Assembly: GCA_900239685.1 (NCBI GenBank)
Contig: OENT01000029.1
Location: 62,001-126,000, forward strand
DNA: 64,000 nt
Source of the DNA: Rotaria macrura
Taxonomy: Eukaryota; Rotifera; Eurotatoria; Philodinida; Philodinidae
Reading direction: 5' to 3'
In this document: positions 36,089 through 48,969 of the stretch, piece after piece
How positions within the stretch are numbered: the stretch's first letter is position 1
Layout of the letters: each line of letters starts with the position of its first letter
The notes under the pieces: generated by a model
What the model was told of the DNA's origin: nothing
The model's database searches: none
Seen by the model: only the letters and a program-made list of their open reading frames with translations
Made by a program: the position numbers and the translations under genes

Positions 36089-39000
36089 CTATAGAATATT
36101 AGTTTATATTCTAATTGTATCATAGACTCATCTAATATGTCTTTACGTAGATTCTTAAAAAAAAACATTATTATGACTATTAACAAGTTCATTTTAAAAA
36201 TAAATAGTATTGCTATTACAATTTGTATTTTTGAAATTTCTCATCTTATTTGAATTTTTAAATGTCTAAAAGAGTTATTATTTGCAAATTGTAATTTTAC
36301 TTGTAAGAAAATAGATTCAGAAAAGAAACATACTAGACTTACTTGATAATAATATTCGTAGGTTTAACTCTTCTTTATTCATCCACTTTACAACAGTCGA
36401 TACAGCTCAATGAATTGATGGCTATCATTTTCCTTTTCTTCTTCGTATAAACTGTCCTGGAAGAATCGAACACGGTCTCAAAAATGGAAAAACGATTCTA
36501 AACTATTCTCGCAAAATAATTTATAGTTGAGAAAAAGAAACCATTCTTTAACATGAACTGAATAAGGATCGACTTTTAATCTCTTTGAATCATATAAGAA
36601 AAAATTAATGTTTTAATATTTTTCTTTGTTTTATATGTCTTTTTTGTATACTACTATTCTATTTACCTATGTACATCATAAAGATCTATTCGTTCGATGA
36701 AGATACATACTATATCAAAGTTTTTTAATACTACAATTTATAATAATATAGAATTGACAAGTAACTAACTCTTCACAAAGCAACGCTTGGGAAAGAACAC
36801 ATTATCTCATCAAACTCTATTAAGTAATGTTAAGTTGATCACCAATGACAGCTCATATGTTCGAAAAATTTTCTATATTAACTGCTTCAAACTTATTTTG
36901 TGAGATTGACTTTATAATGGATATAGTATATTAGTTAAGTGAAATCTTTCACATTATACATAGAAAGCTATTTTCATTGAAGTTTTTTTCTCTTGGGATT
37001 GTATAACAACATCCGGATCATTCTAATTCGCAATTCAAATATCTATAGAATAATATATGGAGTAATTTGGATTTTACTTACAGTGAATGATTATTCTATC
37101 AGATGAAATAAAAAGAATTATCTACATCAGTCAACATTTACTCTTTTCTTTCCGTGTTCAATTTTATTAACATTTTGTGATAATGTTGTGTTGAACCAAT
37201 AGACGAATTCCATTTGGACGCAGTTTTAATTGTTTTTTCTATCGTGTTTTATTCACAATACATATTTACGATTTAAGCATGTATTCGTTATCTTACTGAT
37301 AGATAACATCGAAATCGTATAGTTATTTTTCTGGAAGTGAGTCTTTTTCTTAGCAAATGCTGGTTCACAAATCTTTTTTGCAGAAATATAAAGAAATTAT
37401 ATTTTTCTATTTATCGTATATTCGTCTTCGAACAAAGTATAAAAATATGTCACGTTTTATTTTTCTTCAAACTCTCAAGGTTTATCTTCGAAAATTAATG
37501 AAGAGAATGATTGTTACATATGGGATACTTTCCTATTTCAATAATAAGCGTACGTAATCTGTAATCTTTCATATTTTCATAAAACAAACTAAGGTTATTG
37601 TAAGAAACAACTGAAATAGTGTCGATTGCTAAGAGCACCTTCTACTTGATTGGAATCGATATCTTACAGTTGACCATAACATCTTTACATTTCTTTTGAT
37701 CTTCCTTCTATCATTCAAGTTACTAAAAATGCTAATGCGTTTTTCGTCATCAGAATTTGTTTGATCAAGCAAAAAATAGTATATCTGTTGGATATATTCA
37801 AAGCGTAAGAATTTGAGTAGAAGCATACCAAAACAATGCTATCTTCTGCCGCTAGGATAGATTTATTTACATATTCTTTGAGTAAGCCGTGGAAGATCGG
37901 AAAGTTCATCATGGATCAGTATTAAATCAATTTGTTGTTTAGATCTCATTTACGAAAGATGATATGCATGAGAACAAGATATTCTATGTCTCTGGAGACG
38001 CAACAAACGTTATGGACGTCATTGAATAATGTTGATAAGATGGCAGAATGGAATTTTCTTACTGAATACAATATCTATCTGATCAAATGCAAGCATGAGT
38101 GCACGGGCAAATTTTTAGGGCACTTGGCGGTGCATACTAAGTCGGTAAACAAATCATTAGATGATGAAAGATTACCATCAGATTTTATCGACTAAGCGAA
38201 GTTTAACTTTGACAAGCACTGAATGCCATAAATAGTAAAGAAATTCGAATTCAACAATCCGATACCAGTGATGAGATAGACTTCTACCATTCTTAATGAA
38301 CGATTGGGCATTGTAGAAGAAAAACTATCCGTAATTATACCTTTCAAATGGCTGATGAGCATATTTTTGTTACTTAATTTTTTCGAAAGTAATAAAATTC
38401 CTAGGAATAAATCGATGAGCATACTTCGAGAACAGTTAAGAGAATCATCGAAGTAATTTTGTTGAAAATCAATGATTAATAGAAATTATTTTGAAACTCA
38501 ATAACCGATAAGTCAAGAATCGCATTGTAGGAGACTTCGATTGCTAGTCTCAGTATCAATAATGAACCTGCTCTTTGAGACTTAATTTTGATCGGATTCG
38601 TATTAATGTGCTTGTTGAAGAACTTCACAGATAGAAGCAATATTTGTTAATAATCTTTGTCTATTGACCCATTGCTTAGCCTACTATTTGTGTCGAATTT
38701 TGTATACACTAAAAAATGTGTATTGTGATGATTTGATACATGAAATGTATGAATAGACATGTGTTGTTTGGTGTAATCTATCTAAAATAATCATCGACAT
38801 TTCCTAGAATCTATCAACTTAATTCACAGTTTATTTTGATTTGAACCTCTTACGATAGCAATCAAGACTGTTCTCTGAATGCATACTGTTGTTGAACTAG
38901 ACAAGCGAAAAATTTTTAATTATAAAAATAGAAAAATATTGACACGTTCTTGAACTCAACGTTTCGATTTCTATTTTGATAGCATCAATATTTGTTAGAT

Positions 39001-40206
39001 ACGCTTTTTTAAGCTTTCCGCTTGAGCTGATATTGTATGCGACGTTTAATGTCCTGTTTTTTTCCTCAAAAGTTCCTTGCGATTCTCGGTTGTTTTTATC
39101 AATCAAATATTTAACTGTCGTTCTGTCTGTTGTTACGTGCGATGTCACAATATAGTTCTAATTTTTCTCAATGAAAATAACCGTAACTTTGTGTTTCTCG
39201 CTCTTCTTGTTTTTCGTTACGTTGTGTCGTAAATGGATTACAACATAGAAACAGAAAACCTTTCTTCACTAGGCATATGTATTTGCTCGTTACTTAAGAG
39301 TTCGTTGTCATACGAAAACGATGGCAGATTGCTATATTTTCTGTGAATCAATCCGTTATATTGATGAAGTACAAAAAGTGTTTAATGTTTGCAATCATAT
39401 GTTCTAATTAGCTTTGAGACACAGCTTGATGAATTCAACATTAACATATTTATTAATTTGTTTAAAACACAAATACGTTGTCGCATTCATAATGTTTGCC
39501 TTTAACATGACATGACTATGTGATTTTGGAGTATTTCTAGTTTCAAAATCATTGCATTCATGTATACTCCATCTGAGAGTCATTCACCGAGCTTCGAATA
39601 AAACTTACTCAAAGAAGAAGCTTCGATTTTTCCAGTATGAAAAAGGTAGAGATAAGATTTTCATACCGCTCCCTTTTCACAATAAGAATTGTATTTTTAA
39701 AACATTTTTACTTGAATAGAAAAATTGTCTTTGCATAATAATTTTAAAATAGAAAGTGATTCATTATTATCTGTATGAATGGTAATTGAATGCAAGTCAT
39801 GCATTATTTGTAAGTTTAAGTGTAACACACTTAGCTTTGTTTTGAATGTAGTACAAACTACTTAACAACGTGAACATTGTTATTTACTCATTTTGTTTTT
39901 TTTACATTTCATTCAAAGTTCAGTTTGACATTCAAGGATTTAAATGTATCATCAGTCGAACATTGATGTTATGTACGTGTGGTGTTACAATTCTGAACAG
40001 ACAATCTAGAATAAAACGTTAAATCGAATCTTAATCTTATACACACATACAGTTAGATCATAGAACTTCAAATTGGACATCTTTTGAGTTGTTTCTTTAT
40101 TTGTCTGCTGGATAAATACGAAGATAATTTATGGAAAAAATCCATTTTACTTTCAAAATTTTCTCGTCCGTTAGAAATTCTTCTTATTTCTGTTTCTTGT
40201 CTAAAT
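36089..40206. other. Gene-free stretch with a possible decayed coding relic
   Basis: No intact gene was found in these 4.1 kb. At about 37942-38028 (+) a short frame reads KDDMHENKIFYVSGDATN and then stops. It faintly resembles the C-terminal region of HSP90-family proteins and may be a relic. The rest shows no structure I can support. Confidence 0.4.
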
Positions 40207-41731
40207 ATGAACATTGATAATAATAGTAATAACAAAAATGCACAGACAAAATTGTCGACTGTCCGGGTCTATGCAATCGATGAACATGGTAGATAAATTT
40301 AATTCATATATTTAACTATTAAAATGTTATTTTTCTGCAGGAATTTGTCATCTGTTCAAAAATGAAGTTTCTAGTCAAGTATCATCGATTCCAAGTAATC
40401 TAGAACACAAGACAAATGAGCGAGATACTTCGAAATTGATTTCTGTTCTTTCAAATCAAATTAATGCTTCTCTACAATTAACCAATGAACACATAACACA
40501 AAGTATAGCATTGAAATTTTAAAATAAACCCTAAAAACGTTTTCTTAGAAAACGCGATTTGATATTGTTTTTTTTTTGAAAATCTTTCCTTAAGATACAT
40601 CACATTTCCATGTAAATAATTCTTTTTCGACACAACCATTCTCAACACTGGATCTTAACGAAAATACTGTATCTTCCTTGCATTTATTCAATAATGATAT
40701 ACGAACATCGATTCTTTCTTCCCGTTTACAACCAAGCGGTCGTATAGTTTCACAATATGATAACAATTCTTTGAACATCAGTAATAATGATGCAGGTACA
40801 AAAGTGAAAACGAAAAAGAAGAAGGCAAAGAAGAAGAAACTACATCATCGTTCACATCGATTCATTAAGATAAAAAAACTTTTCAAAACTTATTTAAAAA
40901 ACAAGAGAAAACAACAAGCAAATGAATATCATTCAACGAATAGTTCAAATATAATTGTTCATCATCAAACACATCAGATACACGCATCATCAATGGAGAA
41001 TTCAACAATCATTGATAGTCATTTAACATTAGATCTTTCCAAACGTAAATATATCTTTAAAGATATAAATTTATCAAACAATAATCAAAATCAAATCAAT
41101 TGGGTAAATAAAAAAACGTCAACAGATCGATAGTTTTCAAATCATTGTCTTAATATTACCGTTTAAATTATATTCGACTATTAAATGTACCGTATAGTAC
41201 ACGATGGTGTTCGTTGAGTATAAAATAATACACGATATATAACTGAACTGCAACTGATGTCAAAGTGACTCATGAAAGACTTGAAAGGAAATGTTCATTT
41301 TTCGAGATCGATTGTATTTGTGAGAGTAGAAAGAAGATGACAAGAACACTTTCCGTGGTTAACCTTCATTGATTTGATTCTAATTGAACATATTATTTGA
41401 TAATATATTTATTTAATTGCCTTTGGAAAATCTACAATTCCGTGTAAACATATTTTGTTTGCTTATATTTTAGCGTATTTTTCAATGTACACAACAATCA
41501 TCATCAACATCTTGTTTTGATCAAACTTTAACAAACGGTATGGTGGATAAGTTCATTTTTATGTAAAACATGATCACGATGTTCAACTTGGATGTTTTTA
41601 ATTCTTTAGACTACAATTATCATCCATTTTATTCTACGCATAATCCAGTATCATTGCCAGATATGAGAATCGGCTTATCAAGACATCATAGTGCTAGACA
41701 ATTACATAAAACAATACTCAATTTCAGTTGA
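40207..41731 (+). CDS. Unrecognised lysine-rich protein
   Basis: Five exons with matching phases (40207-40288, 40341-40502, 40595-41103, 41474-41537, 41610-41731) give 312 residues. I recognise no family. The composition is rich in Asn, Ser, His and Lys. A strongly basic block starts in exon 3 (TKVKTKKKKAKKKK, then HHRSHRFIKIKKLFKTYLKNK, about residues 150-190) and could serve as a nuclear localisation or nucleic-acid-binding segment. The C terminus is less simple (YHPFYSTHNPVSLPDMR, then SRHHSARQLHKTILNFS). There is no signal peptide, no membrane segment and no cysteine pattern. The splice signals are good, which supports a real gene. The start is the first ATG after a run without one, so an upstream coding exon is possible. 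Exon 3 could also read through to a stop at 41131-41133, giving a shorter isoform. Confidence 0.6.
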
Positions 41732-44700
41732 ATTTCACTCGTATAGAATAACTAGATCTGTTTTTATTTGGTTCTTATTATAATTCTAATTGTGACTTAA
41801 TTTATAGTGTTTATATTTTCTAGTTTATTTTTCTTTATTCATTGAATAGATCAATGATAGTAAGTGAAACTACTGAATTGCAATTTGTTTGTTTTTCGTT
41901 TTGGTTCGAAAATGACGGCGAATAGGAAAGTTTCATTAGATAAACAATTTTTAAAACTCGTATTTTTGAAATTATTCCAATTTATTGATAAATATATGAA
42001 AACAAGAGATAGAACATAACCATTAGAATTCTTCCGTATAAGATGAACATTTTACATCTCATTACATAGGACACTATACAAAAGTGTTTTTTTTCTCGTC
42101 TACTTATTTTAAAAGTCAACATTTTAGTTCAACTATTCTATGATAAATCTCATATTTATAATAAGGATTATGCGAAAAATTTTCAGACTGATAAGTCTCA
42201 AACTTCGTCGTACTTTAAAATTTCTTTCAACTTATTTGGTAGAATAGTATTTTTCAGGCACATTTCGAATCCTGATGAGAATATTTTCAAGTAACGATTG
42301 TACTTAGCTCAATTACTGATTTAACTTATAAGAAAAATCGTGCCTGTTTAATGATAGGACGCATGGTGCGATTAAGTACATTCAGGTCGCATACTAATCA
42401 TATGGTTTCATTAATGTGAGACGATTACTTTCAATATTGAAGACTTATCTCTTGCTTACATCAACTCTGAGCTGATGTAGCCGAAAAATATTTTAATACT
42501 GCTCTAGCAATAATTGAGAAGGAATTTAATATTGAAAATTTTAAAAAAAAGTAAAGGACAATTTGATTATGTTCCCGCACGAGCAATTCTTCAAAGTCAT
42601 GCGCTCGGTGATTGTGTTTTTAGCTGATTAATTATTGCAATTGGTGGTACATTCAATTGGATTCTTTTTTCCTGAAAAAGTGCTAAGAGATTAACGTTAA
42701 TCTTCTAGTGTACACTATTACTAATTCTAGATCATAATTAAATTATCATTACGAAAATTTTATCGAGTAGTCAAGCATTTCTTCATAAAACTGTATTTAA
42801 TCAAGTACATGCCATCATTATTATGTATACGGATGTTTATTTGCCAATAGCTATCCAAAGCAAAACTTTAAGCTTGGTCAAGGAAGAAATAAAAGATCAA
42901 TCTTTCAAGTTTCCGTTATCCGTGTCATAATGCACAATCATGAAAAGTCGCGTATACGTCAGCGAATATTTGGTTCAATATCATACGAGCATATGTCCAG
43001 ATCTATTAATGTCTTCAAAGTTCATGTCATAGGAGTCTTTCCTACTTTCGAAATCAAAATATCATCGGTGAACAGTGAAATTTATCGACAACAAAATAAT
43101 CCTCGTTATCTTAGAACAACTCATTATCTACCTGATAAAAGACGATTCCCCAACATCGACTCATCGATATTAAATGATTGAATGCGTCAGTGCATTCCAC
43201 ATTCGGATTGATACCCCAACCTACAACTCTACAGGCAATCTTTGAGTATTTATAATGAGTATATTTTCAATTGATCTAACTAGTTAATGCAAATTCTATA
43301 CCAGAAGTGAGAGAATCATACCCGATAGAGGCAGAGAGAGAGAGACTTGCTTGTTAAAAATGCCAATGAATGAAATACGATAGTCTTTCTTTCTACTTGG
43401 CTGCCTTTTATAAATGCCCATGAAACAGTGAATTATATATAACTTTTGCAACATGTCGTTGTACCATTGACGGAAAGCAAGCGAAGATCCAAAATATAGT
43501 CCGATAGATACCTTCCAATTTCTAGTCGATTATCACCAATATTCATTCGAAAATCTAAATCTTCATCCATGTTTTCTGTAAAGATTTCTGAAAGATGAGA
43601 CTGCTAGAGTATTATCGATATAATTGTTCTAGAAAATGAAGATATGCATTGATACCTAAGGTTTACCTATGCTATAAAATAGATTAACAATTTGAAGAAT
43701 TTTTATTGCAATAGAGCATAGAATGCCACGACATTTCATCTTGAGCGTCTCTAAGTTAGACAATCTTGATTTCAAGAGTCAAATCAAACTCTTCATGTAC
43801 CAGAGAATGATAATACGTACTGATGCAGATTTCAATTTAAAAAGTGAAGCCTAACAATTAAAACTGTCTTTATTCATAGAGATATGAGAATTTTTACACA
43901 TAATTTATGAGTGGTCAGTTTTTTAGGAATAATCGCCCACAATATGAATACAGCTAGTTGCAGTTTCAGAAAATTATTGGAAAACGAGCAAAATACTCAT
44001 TACTTGCTTTGAGGAAAATATATTATGTAAGTAGTAAGATATGCTCCAATGTTGTTTTTCCGACAGCTCTTGTGTTTTATCCAGCTAGAAAAAATACCTG
44101 ACTTCCTCAGGGCTATTAACATACAGCATATTATGACAATTAAATAGATTCTGATCGTGATGTTACTAATATTATTTTTTAATTAAAAATTAATGTTGTC
44201 ATCATGAAACTGACCTACTTGATTCAGTAGGATAATGCGTCTTTCGTGCAGATAAAAGTACAAACTTCAAAATCAAAAGATAGTATTTTTTTGGCAAATA
44301 CTCTTGTTAATTACCGAACAGCAGGGACACACAGTTGATTCAAGTATTTCAATTTAATTGTTTTTTTAAAATAATATCTTATTGATATATTCCATACAAT
44401 TTAGTGAACGAAGTGATTCAATTTGATATTTGAAAGGTGTACCACTATTACCTCAAGTTTTTTGTTGTTGTCATTTACAGTTATTCGTGCACTTTTGAGA
44501 TTTCCTCAATGAATAGCATATAATCTGAGTAAAATAATAGCGGGTGTTTTTGTATCCACATATAATGTTGCGTTATTTCATCGCTTCGGTTCAATATTTT
44601 ATGTATAAAAAACCATTTTAATGACCAGAGAATGATGTCTCTCTTCAATATTGATCATAATGTATATTTTTTTTACAAAACTCGATCAAATAATAAAACG

Positions 44701-46050
44701 CTGAATAGTTTTTCTTTATTCAATCATAATAGAGCATGCTTCTAACCGAACATCTAGTTTGTTTTCAGTCTAGTTAGCTTGACTTGAAAACGGAAAAACA
44801 ACAACAAGAATAAAATTGATTTATTTAATAAGTTATGATCGATGAAATTTTTTCAGCGTATCTAAAATTGGTGCTTCTCCAGTGTTCCATGCCATATTCC
44901 TCTTGTTATTTTAATGTACGATAGTAAGCATTCAATTAAAACGTTTCAAGAGTGTTAGTTTGTACGAGACCTTTTGCATTATTGAATTTTAAAGATTATT
45001 ATCCTAGTACCAATTGAAATCTAGTTTTTCAATTTTATCGAAATGACATCTTGCGAAGTAAATAGTTCTTCACAAAGAAAGACCATTGGCGTTTTTCTTC
45101 GAAAAATGAGAAGATCTGTAAAACAAACAAGTTTTAATTAAGTATTGACTTTATGTTCTACAGCAGTGTTCATATTATGAAGCTTTTCAATTGTCAAGCT
45201 CATTGTTCGTACGCTCATTGAGTAATGTATACTGATAGTTTAAGAAAATATTAGATTGTACATCATGAAAACGATGTCAACAATTAGCCAAACGTCGAAT
45301 TTGTCTAAAGTTGTTTGTCAAATGAAAAAAAACGCAAATAGTAGATTTCATATATTCATCATAAATTTCTAGTGAGTTGAAATAATTCCTGCTAGGAATA
45401 AAGTTCCTACTGTGATCTTTCAAGTTCTTAATGAAAAAATAATTAAAAAAAGTATAAAGAAAATATGTTAAGGAAGCATTATTAGCTGAAACTCAAGTTT
45501 TGTAGATTCGAGTTTAACTTTTTGTTCTCATGATCTCACAATCATCTAGAATGTTGCTTACTGTTGTTCGTTCAAAGTTGCCATGAAAACAATAATCGTA
45601 TCGTATCCTATCATAAGAATAACATCTTTGAGAAGCGAATATTGAATTTGTTCAATTGTTTTTTATTGACATCATTTTTGGAGATGCTATGATAAGTAAA
45701 GATCTGTAATCATATGATATTGATTATACCTCTTCAATTTTATGACGAAAAATAAGATAGTGAGCAGTGAAAAATCATTTTAAGTAAAGGCTATTTCAAT
45801 AACAATAAATATATATGAGATATTCAAAAAAACTTGTAAATATTATATTGAGAATCAACGCCATCTATGAAATCTTATGGTTGTCATTATAGCCAACAAA
45901 CATTAACTCAGTTGTCCATAATTTCCATTGCTCACATCAACATGGATATGAGTTGATTTACACGTATCATGATTATGACTATTTTTGTTTTCATGTCAAT
46001 ATTAAATCACTCATTTTTAGCTGATTCTATTCTTATATTTAGTTTACTAA
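41732..46050. other. Gene-free stretch upstream of PDHX
   Basis: No exon with family resemblance was seen on either strand in these 4.3 kb. The end carries TTATATTTAG (AG at 46041-46042), 8 nt before the PDHX start, which looks like a splice acceptor. Confidence 0.45.
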
Positions 46051-48842
46051 ATGCTTCGTAATCTTGGTCGAATCGCGACACATGTTTGTCGTCAACGTTG
46101 TGTTGCTTTCGAAGCAATACGAGCTCTTGGTATTAATGAGAAACACATTTTTATTTCTATTTCAAAAACTTCCATTGTATATTTATTCATTTAGCATCGT
46201 CACCATTGAAAATGCCTTCTCTATCCCCGACGATGACTGAAGGAACAATCGTTAGATGGCTTAAAAAAGAAGGTCTGAATATTAGTTAGCTAAATTGAGA
46301 TTGTGATCATTAGCTATATAATTGTTCACATACAGGCGAAGAATTTAATGCTGGTGATGCTTTGTGTGAAATTCAAACGGATAAAGCAACATTAACTCTT
46401 GATACTGAAGAAGAGGGTATCTTGGCTAAGATTCTTGTAAAAATATGACTCGTTTCCTTGCCAGTTGTTATCGAAGGAATTTTTATTATTATTTTAAGAT
46501 GCCTGATAATTCAACTGAAGTTAAAGTGGGAAAATTAATTGCCCTTGTCGTTGAAAAAGGTGATGATTGGAAGAATGTGGAAATTCCGAAGGCGGAAGAG
46601 CAAGTTGTAGAGAAAAAAACAGCTGAAGCGAAACCCATTGAAATCAAAGAACCACCGAAAGTTGAACAACAAGTCGCACAAATCCAGTATGTTTTATTCT
46701 AAATTAAAAATCGATTATTTAAATTTTTCTTTGTCCTTTCAAGTCACGCCATTGGCCCAGCAGCACGTACTCTTCTGGAACAATATGATATTGACCCATC
46801 GAAAATACAAGGCACTGGACCACATGGTGTTCTTATGAAAAGGTGCTATTTTTTGTTTTGGAATCAAAGAAAGAGATTTGATCTTTTTCTCTTGTTGTTT
46901 TAGTGATGTTCAAAATTATATTGACAGTAATCAACTTAAAATTAAACAACGTACGGAGCAAAAGATACCTGCCAAAGAAACAACAACAGCTATACAACAA
47001 AAACAAGTCATCGAATCTGGTGGTCGTCGATATCATGATATAGAAATTTCGTCAGTTCGTCGATCCATCGCTAAACGCTTGACATATTCAAAAACGAATA
47101 TACCTCATCAATATATTAGTATAACATCTAATGTTGACAAAATACTTAAACTACGTAAACAAATGATTAGTGATCCTAAAGCAACAGTAAAAGTATCGGT
47201 CAACGACTTCATTATCAAAGCTGTAGCTCATGCGCTGAGAGTAAGTAGTTTAGACAAGAACTCTTTGAATATCAAAAGAAATATTTCTCGAGCATTTTTG
47301 TTTATACAAAAAATAATCAGAACTTAGTGAACGCTGATTTTCAGAGTATGTTTTTGAAATAAATCGATCTCGAAGAAGAAAATCTTTTTTAATCATAAAA
47401 TTTTAAGCCGACTAGATCAGACTTATTAATTCTCACTCTAAAATTAAAATCCATATATAGATACATTTTTAAATAGTTACTTCCACGATACCTGAAGTAA
47501 CGTGTAGTGTTTGCCAGGTTAATAAAAACAATGGCTTGTATTTTTCGAGAAAATATCGAAATGAAGCACAAGAATTAATTAAAAATACACTAAGTTTTGA
47601 CTCAAGGATCTGAAATTTTATAGACTGAAATTTCCGTCATGACTTTGACAAATAAAGATGATCCAACATACATACGAGATTAAAATGTACGAGAAGCATC
47701 TTGATTAGGTATCAACCAATCATCATACAGATTACCATCTTTTTAATATTGATAATCATATGATGCTTGATTAGAACAAATTATGTTCTAATTATTCTTG
47801 CCTGTAATCAGATTAATTCACCTAAAAATATTGTAAGAAATAAGTATACGTGCTTAGAACGTGGGTTGCAATTTTTGTCAGACCGGGATGTCTTAAAAAG
47901 AAAAAGAATCTAATATGGTAGTAGTCTATGCTACAAATCATTTTGCTTAAGAACATTACTATTATAGATCAAAAGAAAAGAAACTCGTCTATAACAATGT
48001 TTTCAAAGTGAACATTCGCAATGTATTTCACTAGTCATCTATGGCACTTCTTGAATGAATTATTTTTAAGTAAAGAGAAAAGGCTTTTTCATTTTATTTC
48101 CTCAATGCCAAAAACTATCTCGGAAACTTATATCATGACACAAGAAAAGTCAGGCGTTTAGAGAAAAGCATTGCTATACTTAAGCTTGATGATTTACACA
48201 TATTGGAAGAAAATGAAATTTTTTCCAATTTAACGTATAAATCCTAAAATCAATATTTTAAAGTATCGTTCTCATTCGATTAGGTGTTATTCTTTGCATC
48301 TCGAATCCTGAATAGATGAAACCGTCGATGTTTTTCTTTTTTAGCAAGTACCACAGATGAATGGCATCTTTGAAGATAATAAAGGTCTCAAACTTCAATC
48401 AACAGTTGATGTCAGTGTTGCTGTAGCAACAGACAATGGTCTTATAACTCCTATTGTGTTCAATGCTGATCGCTTATCAGTACAGGATATAAATGGACAA
48501 GTTCGACAACTAGCAAGCAAAGCTAAAGAGGGAAAATTAAAACTTAATGAATTTCAAGGTGGCTCATTTACAATATCAAATTTAGGTATGTTTGGCATTC
48601 GATCATTTTCGGCTGTTATCAATCCACCACAAATCGGCCTATTGGCCATTGGTCAAAATCTTCAAAAGTATTCTGGTGATGATCTTCAGAGTGAAAATCA
48701 ATTAATCGTTACGTTATCATATGATGCACGTGCATGTGATCCACAATCAAGTGCATTATTTCTTCAAGCATTTCGATCCTATATGGAAAATCCTACTATG
48801 CTCATCTCAAACAACAAATCAGAGTCAATTCTTAACTTTTAA
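46051..48842 (+). CDS. PDHX: Pyruvate dehydrogenase complex protein X (E3-binding protein)
   Basis: Seven exons, 46051-46129, 46195-46272, 46336-46436, 46499-46686, 46744-46842, 46904-47240 and 48345-48842, give 459 residues. The basic N terminus ([16 protein letters not shown]) looks like a mitochondrial presequence. The lipoyl domain starts at [22 protein letters not shown], with the lipoylated lysine at 69 in [11 protein letters not shown]. The peripheral subunit-binding domain is at about 151-182 ([27 protein letters not shown]). The acyltransferase-fold domain runs from about 226 to the end ([35 protein letters not shown]). In true E2 enzymes the catalytic motif is DHRVVDG; here it is DARACDP (421-427), so the catalytic histidine is replaced by Ala422. 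That points to the non-catalytic protein X that anchors E3 in the complex, not to DLAT. ERGIC1 begins 127 bp downstream. Confidence 0.9.
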
Positions 48843-48969
48843 CTAAACTCATTTTTAGTCATTTAGAATAGGTGTATTTTTTTCTCTCTCTATTGTTCAT
48901 ATCTTTTCATTTCATATGTAACATTTCATTTACTTATTCTCGCCCTATTTTAGATCTAATTTGTCGAAG
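48843..48969 (+). promoter_or_regulatory. Short PDHX/ERGIC1 spacer with acceptor-like site
   Basis: This 127-bp spacer is T- and pyrimidine-rich. It ends CGCCCTATTTTAG, with AG at 48952-48953, followed by a 16-nt leader to the ERGIC1 ATG. No AATAAA occurs in the spacer. It could be an internal spliced-leader acceptor or the end of a 5' UTR intron. Confidence 0.45.

Noticed and set aside
42460-42482. Small inverted repeat ACATCA...TGATGT, faintly like a part of the mariner sequence
   Set aside because: Similarity is limited to about 20 nt and no other mariner block is nearby.
42930-43181. 83-codon open frame as a possible gene
   Set aside because: No motif, no splice partners and no resemblance to a known family.
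46051-48842. Calling this gene DLAT (the catalytic E2)
   Set aside because: The catalytic DHRxxDG motif is replaced by DARACDP and there is a single lipoyl domain, which fits PDHX better.
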